A DNA stretch of 64,000 bases from Cylicocyclus nassatus (taxonomy: Eukaryota > Nematoda > Chromadorea > Rhabditida > Strongylidae), in NCBI GenBank assembly GCA_958299035.1, contig CATQJL010000112.1, positions 6,742,123 to 6,806,122 on the forward strand. Reading direction: 5' to 3'. The notes under the pieces were generated by a model. That model was not told the origin of the DNA, ran no database searches, and saw nothing but the letters and a program-made list of their open reading frames with translations. Shown here in pieces: positions 12,401 to 23,507 of the stretch (positions within the stretch are counted from its first letter, which is position 1; every line of letters begins with the position of its first letter). Position numbers and translations under genes: made by a program.

Positions 12401-15400
12401 TTTGCACCTCTCTTTTGCTCTACATCGTAGCTACAGCACCGCCAATATGGCTACTCGAAACGAAGATGTGTGAGTGGAGAAGAGAGTTCGAATTGCATGG
12501 GGAGAGCAAAATCCGCATTGGTAGGCTTTTTTTAGATATCTAGGAAAAATTTCATCATTTTCGAAAAGTTCTCTTTTCTGACACAAATTCTTGAAACCTT
12601 GTAGCAGTATTCTTTGACTGTCTCTCTTTCATTTTTTCTCTGTCGTTTCTTTCTTTGGGTCTTCGAGTTCACGAACCTAGCACTGTATATCTAAATGTGG
12701 TATTCTTTGAGTGAGCGCTTCTGAAAAAAAAGTGAATCCCTTTTTCTCAATGCGCATTTATTTTTAGGTGGAGCTGAGGAAGAGCTTCGTCTTCAACTTC
12801 TCGAACAGCTCCTATTAGTAGTGCTTATTATCGGAAGATGGCTCCTTCCAAAAGGAGATATCAGTCGCGAGCAATTGTCACAAATCTTACTTGCCTATCT
12901 GGTAAGCCCTAGAGTAATTCACATTACCTTTTATAACCTCAAATGCTGTTTTCCAGGCGATCTCCTCCGATATCGTCGAGTTTTTCGATGTCTTCAAGGA
13001 GAAGCCTGTTTATAACAATGTCGGAGTCCAACAAATCGTGCTAGCTGCCTGGACGGTTTGCTATTCCGTGCCTTCCCGTAACAGCTGTTGCCAACATCTT
13101 CCTTTCAGCTTAGTCTTTTACAATTCCCATTCGTGCTCACAGTCAGTCGAGCTCGAAAGATGAGGGTTGCTATCACAAAAACTTATGAAGAGCTGATACT
13201 ACCAACAAGACCGCCTAATTTCTGGGAGGTACGAAGGCCGATGTATCATTCATTATCTCTTCATGATTATAAAATGCAGCGTCCAGGCAAATCTGAGCGG
13301 ATGGGGGATATTACGTGGGAAGGATTTTGAGGGCCTGACTAAGACAGTGCCCAAGCGGCAGATGAAATGATTTACTCACGGCTGAGAAACTCGCCTCTAA
13401 ACTGGACCCCAGTATCGTATAACGACCCACACCGCGCTTGCATGCTCTCGTGTAAGGACCCACGCAAAACCGATGAATTCTGGTGTGACAGCGAGTGCAT
13501 TATCTGAGCTGCCGCTTGGGCGGTGTCTTATCTGCAGACCGAAAATTGCTTTTCACCCGAGATCCCCATATATCCACATCTCGCACACTCCCTCAAATGA
13601 TTTTTAGGAACTTTATAAGAATCTGGCCTGACAACTAAAGAATCTCCAGGTTCTCTCTTCTCTGAATCTGGGCATCTTATGTCGTAATTTGCAATGAAAA
13701 TAGATGTTCTGCCAAGCCCAGATTGGTATGGTGGAATCCTTATTGACCTCGTTTCGACAAGGTCGTCTTCTCCGGAGGTCTGAAAGATGATTGCAGTCCT
13801 GACCTGTAAAACTACGCCGCCAAACGCCATCTCCGTACTTATCGAGTCTAGACCTCGTCTTATGCACAACGTACAGAGAGGCACGCTGGCAGAAGGAACC
13901 AACCTTTGATCCACCGTGATAAGAATGTTAGTGGTCCGCAGGAAGCAGCGGACGATAGCCGCAGAGATGTTGCGGACGGACGACACTGAGTGTCACTCGG
14001 TGTGTCTCGTCTATATATAAGGCAGCTACTGTTCACATAGTGATAGAAAAGGCAGAAGATCATTCGTCATTGACAGGCATTCATTCTTGTTATTCATGCT
14101 TGGGCTCTTTAAAGAGATCCACAAAGCTTCCAGTATCTTTCGTGCAGAAATTTCTGTCTCGTACGCCAAGATAAAACATTTGACCTCAAACTCAGCTCCG
14201 CCATGTGCTTCAAATCTATGCTTTCCCAACGGTGATACCAATTTCCCTCGTCTTTTGTTTGAGTATACATTGGAAGCACATGGCGGAGCTGAGTTTGAGG
14301 TCAAATGTTTTATCTTGGCGTACGAGACAGAAATTTCTGCACGAAAGATACTGGAAGCTTTGTGGATCTCTTTAAAGAGCCCAAGCATGAACAACAAGAA
14401 TGAATGCCTGTCAATGACGAATGATCTTCTGCCTTTTCTATCACTATGTGAACAGTAGCTGCCTTATATAGAGACGAGGTACACCGAGTGACACTCAGTG
14501 TCGTCCGTCCGCAACATCTCTGCGGCTATCGTCCGCTGCTTCCTGCGGACCACTAACATTCTTATCACGGTGGATCAACGGTTGGTTCCTTCTGCCAGCG
14601 TGCCTCTCTGTACGTTGTGCATAAGACGAGGTCTAGAATAGATAAGTACGGAGATGGCGTTTGGCGGCGTAGTTTTACAGGTCAGGACTGCAACCATCTT
14701 TCAGACCTCCGAAGAAGACGACCTTGTCGAAATGTTAGGTCAATAAAGATTCCACCGTACCAATCTGGGCTTGGCAGAACATCTATTTCCATTGCAAATG
14801 ACTACAGAATCATTGAAAAGATTAAGATCTTATAAAGATTAAGCTCACACAGTCAAATTTCTTCGTTACCGAAATGTGCTATGCTATTTTGAAAAAGAAA
14901 ACAAAGACGGGAGTTTGCTCTCTCGAAGTAAGCTTGCTTCTTTATAGATCATCTATGATGTCGACATATGGGCAATCGTACTGGCTAACGCTTTGCAAGA
15001 CATTCCATTCCTCATGGTAGGTAGTTTGAAAATATCAAAAAATTTTTGCACTTTTGAATCAGTTTAATTGCATTCGAACATGATATTTAGGTTCGTCTCT
15101 ATTTGATGTTACAATATGGACTCGTCACATATACCATGATCTTTTTCACATGCAAAAATGCATTGATTATAGCACTTCAGACTTACAGGTTTAAGGAGAA
15201 TTGCATTTTTGAACTTAGTCAACTGAATTATTACTTCAGAGCTTTCATCCTCCTCAACGATCGTTATGTCCATCCTAAACCACCTGATTTGGATATGTTG
15301 GAGTCACACAAGTACCATTCTCGTGAACCATCACGCAAATCTGTTTCGCATCAGCGTAAACGTAAAAGCAAACGTGCGAAAAGCGAGGAACGCCAGCATT

Positions 15401-15474
15401 TATACAGTCCTCGTCGCGAAGCGAAACGAGAACGTCGTCGCGAGATGGATATATTGGAGGAAACAACAACATAA
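9434..15474 (+). CDS. TMEM26: Transmembrane protein 26 family protein (TMEM26)
   Basis: Ten exons, all in phase: 9434-9570, 10030-10104, 12219-12311, 12399-12520, 12768-12901, 12957-13055, 13109-13228, 14948-15016, 15091-15188, 15240-15474. The start is the first ATG after an acceptor at 9401-9405. Regions match human TMEM26 in order: ILARAFFIIHSLTTIW, LLYIVATAPPIWLLE, the family signature LIIGRWLLPKGDISREQLSQ, SSDIVEFFDVF, AAWTLSLLQFPFVL, VDIWAIVLANALQDIPFLM and FFTCKNALIIALQTYR. Several hydrophobic helices imply a multipass membrane protein. The C-terminal tail is strongly basic (Arg/Lys/Ser-rich). The molecular function of the family is poorly known. The intron at 13229-14947 carries a MITE and a palindromic Penelope-like fragment. 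A polyadenylation signal AATAAA lies at 15487-15492. Confidence 0.9.
10805..11004. mobile_element. TAA-flanked foldback MITE, copy 2 (damaged right end)
   Basis: Same family as 4264-4466. It lies in intron 2 of TMEM26. The left end is flanked by TAA; the right end stops at GTCCGGG and is followed by a stray terminal repeat (about 11009-11028) leading straight into the next copy. Confidence 0.75.
11032..11233. mobile_element. TAA-flanked foldback MITE, copy 3
   Basis: Complete copy bounded by TAA at 11029-11031 and 11234-11236, lying tandemly after copy 2 in the same TMEM26 intron. Confidence 0.8.
13340..13530. mobile_element. Short TIR element in a TMEM26 intron
   Basis: Ends are inverted repeats, AAGACAGTGCCCAAGCGGCAG-like on the left and complementary (GCCGCTTGGGCGGTGTCTTA) on the right, about 190 bp, with no coding capacity. 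The superfamily is not clear; a TA duplication is possible. Confidence 0.6.
13684..14801. mobile_element. Palindromic Penelope-like element fragment (head-to-head 3' ends)
   Basis: Two inverted arms, about 13684-14216 and 14268-14801, separated by about 50 bp. Each arm encodes the C-terminal part of a Penelope GIY-YIG endonuclease reading outward (minus strand left, plus strand right), with PLGKHRFEAHGG in the left copy and AYETEISARKILEALWIS and MNNKNECLSMTND in both. These line up with the C-terminus of the full element at 51436-54153. Each arm then carries a hammerhead-like motif downstream. The arms differ by substitutions. Only 5'-truncated ends are present, so it cannot move by itself. 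Confidence 0.8.
14704..14741 (+). ncRNA. Hammerhead-ribozyme-like motif in Penelope fragment, right arm
   Basis: Order: stem I GACCT, core CCGAAGA (consensus CTGANGA with one change), hairpin GACG-accttG-TC, GAAA, a minimal stem III, then AGGTC closing stem I (5 bp). The core change may weaken it. A related, more degenerate motif sits on the minus strand at 13745-13780 in the left arm. Confidence 0.5.
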
Positions 15475-15538
15475 TGTATTTAATCCAATAAACCCTTCAT
15501 CAAACAAAAACAATTTATGTAACACAACAACACTACAT

Positions 15539-17965
15539 TTAATGTTGCTTCTTACGGAATGAGCAACCTTCCGTCAATCGGGCTTTTCCTCCGGTTGGTG
15601 TGCAGAGAACAGTATTACATCCAACACAGACTACCACGGTAGTGGCATGGGAAAAGACAGTAGTAATCTGAAAAAAATTTATAAAAGAATGCGTACCACC
15701 TACTTGACAATCTAATGCTCCAGCTAATTGGACAGGTACTATTTTGGCTTGAAAAGAATGTTTTGCTAATGCATCTAATTAGCCTAAAACATGCTAAAGA
15801 ACACTATATGACAGTTGTAAGCAACTGGCTACGAAAGTTCTTGGCCATTACTCAGCGCTAATGTCGAAAACATGGGCATACTACATTGAATCAGACCGAT
15901 TAAAGTAACTAGCTCAAAAAACCGTCATAGCTGCATATTCCTCCAAAAACCCCATTTCTTTTTGTGAAAAGATGATTGTACAATTATGGCTTGTAAATTG
16001 TAGCTCTCAAATCTTGCTTTCAAAATTGAAAAAGCGATTTTACAGCACCGGGATTACAATAGAAAAATCGTCAAAAATCGTTTATGCAGAAATCTTAGAA
16101 TGTCGCAGACTGCACTAAACGTAAACATCGAGGTCATTCAGAGGTTGTCTATGCTAGAGCTATATATAGCTGAAGCTGAGCACAACTATAGGTCGTCTAC
16201 CCGACTACATCATCCATTAGTAGAATACAGACTAATCTGGGAACTATTTACAGTAAATAACTGAGTATAACCATAACACAGATCGTTTATTCAGCTACGC
16301 GATCTTCGGCCGTAGTAGTAAAGAACAGTGATCACTGACTGGGACAATTTTTCGCAAGTTTTAAAAAGCTTATAATGCGGAGCTAATGGGACGCCTCTTT
16401 GCCTCACACAGAAATGTCACCGGTTTTTTGATGCAAATGATTTTGATAAAGATTTTATAATTATAATAATAATGATTTTGAGATGTGCTCACTGTACCGT
16501 GTGAAGACAATCATGGGATATAAACATAAAATCTGGATACCGACGAATGTACATTAGAAGGAAGTGACTTGATTAACAAGAAGGCGATAAAGCACAATGA
16601 TATTACAATGGGATTTACGCTGGTTTCAGGTGCTGAACTACGAGGTTATTTGAATGATTTGTGTATCTAATATATAACGAATCGTTAGCTCAATTCAAAA
16701 ATCTTCCAATAGCGAGAACGCGGCGGGTCCCGAAACGCTCTTCCGATTAGCACCTTTAGATTACTGGTTCACTAGTCAAAAATAAAAGAATTTGGTCATT
16801 GAAAAATTCCATATTGATCCAGCTACTGAATCGTACGATGTTCTTAGTCCATTCATAATGCAATAACTAGCAAGCCATATAACCGCATGCAAATTTTTAG
16901 TTAGGCAATGTTTCACTTCTACCAATCTTCCACTTCGAAGGCCCCTATGAAAAGTCGATTCCGATCACGCAGACGGCACCTATACGATGCGAAATCTGCA
17001 GTTTAAACCTTTGCATAGTAGTGAGATGTTCTGATCTTGACTACGTGCACATTTACAGTTGGTGATCTCAACAATCTTTAGGATAAAGAATCTCGGAAAG
17101 CTGCACTATCGATGGCTTCCGCAATAAAAAAGCAGGAAGCCATCGATAGTGGCAATATGTGAGCGAGATGGCACGGAGAAACCAATTCGAGATGTCAAAA
17201 TTAGCGGGTGTATGTCAAGAGGCGCGATTTTTATTGCCAGATGGACACCAAATAGTACATAGTAAGTGTTTTGTAACATTCTAGAAGTATTTAGATTTTA
17301 AAATGAGATATATGAGGTAGTCGCATGAGTTGCTCAATCTTGCTAACTTGGAATCAATTAAAAACAGCAATTTTGAAGTTCAAAAACCCATGAAAATGCA
17401 GTTTAGAACAAATTCGTAAATATTTCAGTCCATTTTTCAGCAAAAGTCATCAAACTCAGCAGCTGGTAACCATAACAGTAGTTAGCCAATGCATTTTATC
17501 TGGTACTTTTTAAAGACTCGCACAGCACCAAACTGGAGTTCTGAGTTGGTGACAGCCGGGGAAAAGCGCGCCTCTTGAACGTCTCCCAAAATTAGCCATG
17601 GCGGGAAAAAAACTGACTGTATCAAGCAAAAACCATTCAATTTGAACTCTGCTCCCGCATGCTTGTGACTTCCAAGTTTCTTAACCGCTCACGACTCCCA
17701 ATTTTAGAATGGAACTTATCAAATGTAAAATATGAAACGGAGGCAATTCTAACAACACATTTAACCAGAAAAAACCGGTTCCAATCCAATTTGTAAAGAG
17801 AAGGAAAGAGACAAGAAAAAGAACAGATGAAAAACGAACCTTGAAACATCCCGGACATTTAACGTCCATAAAATAACTGTTGGGATGCTGAACAAGCCGC
17901 TTGAGCTTGTGGCGCTGGCGCTCAGTCTCTGGATCAGGGTGCAACAGATCAACAGCCAAAGGCAT
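15539..17965 (-). CDS. rps-27: 40S ribosomal protein S27
   Basis: Two exons, 17965-17840 (42 codons) and 15667-15539 (42 codons plus stop), giving 84 residues, the usual length for eS27. Exon 1 reads [20 protein letters not shown] and ends KCPGCFK; exon 2 reads [17 protein letters not shown] and ends GCSFRKKQH. The four zinc-binding cysteines (CPGC in exon 1, CVGC in exon 2) are present. eS27 is part of the small ribosomal subunit. A TTTTTTTTAG acceptor lies about 20 nt before the ATG, as for spliced-leader addition. The 2.2-kb intron is unusually long for this gene. The stop lies about 65 bp from the stop of the convergent TMEM26 gene. Confidence 0.95.
15668..17839 (-). other. Long intron of rps-27
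   Basis: About 2.17 kb between the two rps-27 exons. A hairpin at about 17104-17152 pairs a CTATCGATGGCTTCC arm with its complement around a short A-rich loop. No other gene is recognised; the sequence is AT-rich with no long frame. Confidence 0.6.
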
Positions 17966-18920
17966 GATTTGTCCTAGTCGAGCTTCTTTTCGCTAAAAAA
18001 AAGGAAATCTTAGAATTTAAGTTAAGCGCTCAAAAGATTAGTGGAAACGAGAGCAAAATTGATAGCCACCTGTTCGTGCGGCAGAAACGAATAAGACTGA
18101 ACGACTAGCGGCAAAACATGCAACGTCAATACAGACGAAATATTGCACAACCGCGTGATAAACACGAGTACACATTACGAAACGAGCTGTTCAAAGACCA
18201 GTACTCGAAACTGATCTCTGGATTTTCTACAGGACAGAGAAATGAAGTTCTTGAGTGCTACGACGCACTAAACACAGCACAGATCTCAATGAAAATCAGC
18301 TGGCGAGTCGAAATGACAGCTCAGAAGTTCTAGTTTACAAACAGTAAGCACCACGACACAAAAATCTGTTGGAAAAAAGCTAGATTTGTCCTATTTTCTT
18401 CTAGATTTACCGAAAGGGGAACTCACATTTTTAAATAGAAGAATTTCGGAGTTTTACAATATATACGAAAATCACTTTTTCAGTTTTCGCTGCGTATCAT
18501 CGCGAATCAGAGTCGACGCGCACTCTTCGTGTCGAGACCTTTTGGATTCTTTCCAAAAGTCAACTCTTCGGCGGTGCAAGATTACTGTAGCTAAGCACAT
18601 GTGAGAGCCGGTAAATTCTGTTCTAACAAAAATATCGTTCTAATGTACTGGGATGTACCATTAAAACTATCATATTTGTATACGGAAATTCTGTTTATTA
18701 TCAACGCTTGTTATTTTTTATTTGAAGTTCTTTTTTGGAAGTGTAGTTGCAATTCTTTATGGTGTTTCTTTGTATTTCTTTCGTGACTGAGAAGTTACAG
18801 TAAGCTAGGTATTTGTCGTCTTATTTTCTGCAAAATAAGGCTGTTGAGAGTTCTCATCAATCGTTAAAACTGCTGCAAAAGCTCATTATTTGATGTGGTG
18901 GATTAGTTATTTTTTTTAGG
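17966..18920. promoter_or_regulatory. Divergent intergenic region rps-27 / atp-3
   Basis: About 950 bp separates the starts of rps-27 (minus) and atp-3 (plus), so promoters of both are expected here. I see no long open frame or clear repeat. This is inferred from gene layout, not from a recognised motif. Confidence 0.4.
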
Positions 18921-21900
18921 ATGGCGCAGATCCTGAAGAGGTCGTTTTCATTAAGCGCCGCGGTCCTCTCGGAACTTGTTAAGGTCCCGATCCCGGTAAG
19001 TCTGGTTTTGATATTTTTGACCTTTTTTATCCATACTCCATTTTTCAATTCTCGAGGAAAGTCGTTCCGGTGTTTCTGACATCAAGTAGTCCTACAATCC
19101 GATGTCCAAAACTCCACATGGGGCTACGCATAATTTTAGATTCTTTTTATTCAAGAAATTTGCGCCTTTCTTCCTGACTATTCTAATTCTGTTGAGCTGC
19201 CACGCAAGATTGGTAGCTCTTCTGGATGTACATGGATTTTTCCCTTTGTTCAACCATACATGTGCGTTTAGCTTCAGTTCGCCTATAGCACCTATTTCCT
19301 TCACTTTGCCGTAGAGACGAATTGAGAAATGGTCCTTGATGTCCTGAACGTTAATGGGATCATACCAGTGAAAACGTCTAAAATGCTGATTCCAAAACTC
19401 CTTTCCTCATATACTAAGTGACTCTTTTGGAATTAGAAGAGCTTTCTTTGCATACACTGTGCTGGAGCATAGGCAAAATGATCCACATTTGTTTTCTTTC
19501 TACTGGATCATGAGACAAGTTATTCGAGCTTCTTGAAAGCTTTTACAGATTTTTTCGAGGAGCTCTCGTCAATACAGTGCTGGCCATAGCTATAAAGCAG
19601 CCACCCTAAAAATCACTGTAATTTGCTCTCTCTTGCTCAAAATTGTCTAAAAAACCGCTATTCTGTGTGCAAACTAGCGTCATATCATTGACCAGAACGG
19701 CTCCCGATTTCGTTGATTTTGGCCGGAGAAAAACTGAATATTTGAAAAAAGGGGTTCCCAGGGCTGGTCACAGCTATAAAGCCACCTCTCATTTCCAATC
19801 AATACTACGTTTTTTTAGGCTGAAATTTTTTGTACATATACAAGATCAAAATATAAAACATTTACCACAACTGGAAGCAGTCGCCTTTTCGAAAAGGAGA
19901 TTCATCCTGCATTTTCTGCTCCGAAATGTATAAAAAGTTATAATATTTGTAAAAACTGCCTTTTCACCGAATTCTCAAGCATTTCTTTAAATCGAATAAA
20001 AGTCCTAGGCTTCGCCGAGCTTTTGCAATGAATATTGTGAAAAGCGCAGGAGTCAACATGGCGTAGTCGCTGGTAATGATATACGAAGCTCAATCTTACC
20101 TAGGTGTAAATGCACTTTTGAAACGCAAATCTCGATTTCTGACGCGCGAAAATTTTCGGTTGGAAGTTGACACCTTGTTTACATGGTGACGTACTCATGC
20201 AGAAGCTGTCAGGCTTTTTAGAAAGACGTATTTGCAGCATTGAACTTAGAACGCCTTGTCTGCAGTTCGGTTGTGCGCAGTGTATCTCGCATGACCTCAA
20301 ATTTTACTGCTTTGAACTCCTTTTCAAGTCAAATTTCACAAAACTGTCAGGATACTAGAATTTTGAAGTTTTGAGCGGTTTTCCGCTCGATTGAGAGGTC
20401 AGAGTGTGTCACGACCAGGCAGAGTGCACCACTCATTTTTAGAAAAAAGGCGTTCAAGGCGGAACCAAAGTCCTGAGAGTTGCGATGACGTTCAAGCTAT
20501 GCGCACGAGTCTATCGTTTTATAGGAGACGTGCTGAGCATGTGACAGAGCTTTTCGGGCATTAGAACTCAATTTTTGCGGCTCGAAAACTCGTCTACCTG
20601 GAGATGAGGTTGGAGCTCGTTTACCAATACCAGCGACTACGCCATGTTGACTCCTGTGCTTTTCACATATTCATTGCAAAGGCTCGGCGAAGCCTAGGAC
20701 CTTCATTCGATTCAAAAAAATGCTTGAGAATTCGGTGAAAAGGCAGTTTTTCCAAATATTATAACTTTTTATACATTTTGGAGCAGAAAATGCAGGATGA
20801 ATCTCCTTTTTGAAAAGGCGACTGCTTCCAATTGTGGTAAATGTTTTATATTTTGATATTGTATATGTACAAAAAATTTCAGCCTCAAAAAACGTAGTAT
20901 TGATTGGAAATGAGAGGTGGCTTTATAGCTGTGACCAGCCCTGGGAACCCCTTTTTTCAAATTTTCTTCTCCGGCCAAAATCAATGAAATCGGGAGCCGT
21001 TCTGGTCAATGATATGACGCTAGTTTGCACACAGAATAGTGGTTTTTTAGACAATTTTGAGCAAGAGAGAGCAAATTACAGTCATTTTTAGGGTGGCTTT
21101 ATAGCTATGGCCAGCACTGTATTAAAAACAGATCATCCATGACATACAGATGACCACAGTCATTAAGTTTTTGTGGTCCCCCCCCTTCTCGTACGGTCGA
21201 CTTACAGTGTTCCAACTATGAAGTTGAAACGAAGTTAGAACATCAAATAAACTAATTGACAATCCGACTACTTTAACCAATGAAATAATTGTAGGTTCAT
21301 GGCGTAGAAGGACGCTATGCAGCAGCTCTTTACTCCGCCGCACACAAAAAGAAGAGTCTCGATAAAGTCGACAAGGATCTCCAAAAACTCAGGGACGTGT
21401 ATAAACAAGATAAGAAGTTCCAGGTACACTCTTCAAGTGCTTTTCCATATTTTGCCAGCTTTCTAGGCTGACCCTGTTTAGGAGTTCGTCCTCGATCCTA
21501 CCCTCAGGGGAGTAAAGAAGAAGGAGCAAGTGCTATCTGTTGCACAAAAGCTTGGACTTTCCAAGGAGTCTATCAACTTTTTAGGTGGGTCAATGCTAGT
21601 GCCTTGATGCAGCTCGTTTTCTAGGGTTGGATATATTTTTTATTTTTTTCATTACTCTTGAGCAAAGAATTCAGCGTGACCCTACAGTTCAACCCCAATA
21701 TTGCTCGTTGCTAAGTTGATATGCTACTTTGTTCCTAAGTTATGATATTCCTTCATTTTTTTATATTTAAACCGCTGACGCCCTCCTTTCTTTCGTTCAG
21801 CTTCTTCTTCACTCAAGTTCATAATCTAGACAAAAATTAAGGGACTCATCCTAAGTTCCCTTGATACAAACAATTTTTGCTTTTGCAATAAAAGTGCGTT

Positions 21901-22425
21901 CTTTTCGTCGAGATAATTTTTTACTCCAAATTCTTGTTCAGGAGTGCTAGCAGAGAATGGTCGTTTAACGAAGCTGGAAGCAGTATTCGACTCATTTGAT
22001 CACATCATGCGCGCTCACCGAGGCGAGCTTTTCGTTCAGGTATGTTCACATTCTTTAGCCGTTCTATACTGAATTAGTTTCGCAATGATTTCTTAAATTG
22101 ATGCTCGCGCTTTCAAAATCCACTTTTGATCTCATGGAACTCACTCGGACGCTTTAGGTCATATCAGCTGAACCACTCACTAAGCAACACGAATCCGCCC
22201 TTAACGATGCTTTGCATAAGGTTCGTTGTGTCAAATTTCCTTTGAAGTCTTCTACAGTCGATTTTTTTTCAGATGGCCAAGTCAGGACAAAAACTGAATG
22301 TCTCCTATACAGTGAAGCCTTCAATCTTGGGTGGACTGATAGTAAACATAGGCGACAAGTACGTAGATCTATCGATTGCTTCACGAGTCAAAAAGCTCAA
22401 GGAAACATTGATTGCGTCTGTATAA
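18921..22425 (+). CDS. atp-3: ATP synthase subunit O (OSCP), mitochondrial
   Basis: Six exons in phase: 18921-18995, 21295-21423, 21482-21584, 21942-22039, 22158-22220, 22273-22425, about 206 residues. The ATG follows a TTTTTTTTAG acceptor one base away, typical of a trans-spliced start. The N-terminus (MAQILKRSFSLSAAVL) is basic and hydroxylated, as for mitochondrial import. The OSCP signature follows: VHGVEGRYAAALYSAA, EFVLDPTLRG, ENGRLTKLEAVFDSFDHIM and, near the end, LGGLIVNIGDKYVDLSI. OSCP joins the peripheral stalk to the F1 head of complex V. Intron 1 holds a 1.5-kb foldback transposon. AATAAA lies at 22493-22498. Its 3' end faces rpb-6. Confidence 0.95.
19575..21119. mobile_element. 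Tc1/mariner-type foldback element, 1.5 kb
   Basis: Ends begin CAGTGCTGGCCATAGCTATA and are inverted copies of each other, with TA on each side (19573-19574, 21120-21121). Inverted similarity continues inward for about 500 bp per arm, to about 20090 and 20600. No transposase is seen. It lies in intron 1 of atp-3. Confidence 0.8.
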
Positions 22426-22659
22426 TTATGATTGTTTAGGAGAGGAGATAAAGTTGTAGAGATATAATGTGTAGAATGGTGCTTTCACTGAAAATAAAAT
22501 GGCAGGGTTTTAGAGCACCCCTACAAGTGAGTTCCTGGACTTACAACTAGACAGATTTATCTAAAATGTACATATACAAGGTTAATACACCATGAAGATC
22601 TTGAAGATCAATCGGGCTGTGTAACAATAACAAGCAACAAACAGACAGGATACTTGTAG

Positions 22660-23316
22660 TTACCAGTCCGTGACATGAAGTTGATCAACGGACCAATCTT
22701 CAAATGAGCCATCGGGTAGATAACGACGAACGATGATTGGAATTCGGCGATGTTTGAGTTCCTTGCGAGCGATCTCCAAAGGGTCAGTTTCTGAAAAACT
22801 TTAGCCATTGATTTTTGCATTGGCTTTACTCTTTTATTTTTTTCTTCACTATTTTAACTTCCGTTATATATTTCAAAAAAAAGAAAGTTTGAAGTTCAAG
22901 AACTAATGCAACAGTCTCCCCAGATTTCCGTTTTTTTGAAAGCCCAAGCTCCTTTGTTAGCAAGATGCACATTTTTATTTTTTTGTAAAGGATCCATGCA
23001 CCCACCTCCTTCCAGTTCCACCATGACCGGTGCTCCCATTGCAATTTGTAACGCTCGCGTTCCGAGAACCCTTGCACGCTCATACTTTGTCATGAATGGT
23101 GTCGTCACGCGATCTGTTGATGCCGTGCCTTTCTCTGCCTGAACACGTCTATCTTAATGATACCTTAAATGTTTTGAGTGAAAAAAAACGTACGCTGATA
23201 ATATCGATGCGATGGTCATCCTGTTCATCCTCCCCTTGTTCCAAATCTACATCATCTACATCATCGTCAGCAAAATCTTCATTTTCCATCTCTTGATACT
23301 CATCATCGTCTGCCAT
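22660..23316 (-). CDS. rpb-6: RNA polymerase I/II/III shared subunit RPB6 (ABC23/POLR2F)
   Basis: Three exons in phase: 23316-23194, 23138-23006, 22790-22660, giving 128 residues (human 127). The N-terminus is the usual acidic tail ([19 protein letters not shown]). The conserved core reads [30 protein letters not shown], then [19 protein letters not shown] and [15 protein letters not shown]6 is shared by all three nuclear RNA polymerases and stabilises the clamp and assembly. Its start is 191 bp downstream of the UTP14 stop on the same strand, so it is likely the last gene of a polycistronic cluster; its 3' end converges on atp-3. Confidence 0.95.
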
Positions 23317-23507
23317 TTTTGTCTGTCATGGATTAGTAGAGGAAAAAAAAAGATTTGGAAAAAATCAATAACACTAAGACATCGATAGATGACAAGGATA
23401 TAAACCTTGCTAATAAAACACGGCGCCAGATAATTCTCTATTTATATTTTGCAGCTTGATAACAACAATCACATCAACAATCAACAACAAGCAACAATAA
23501 CAATTAT

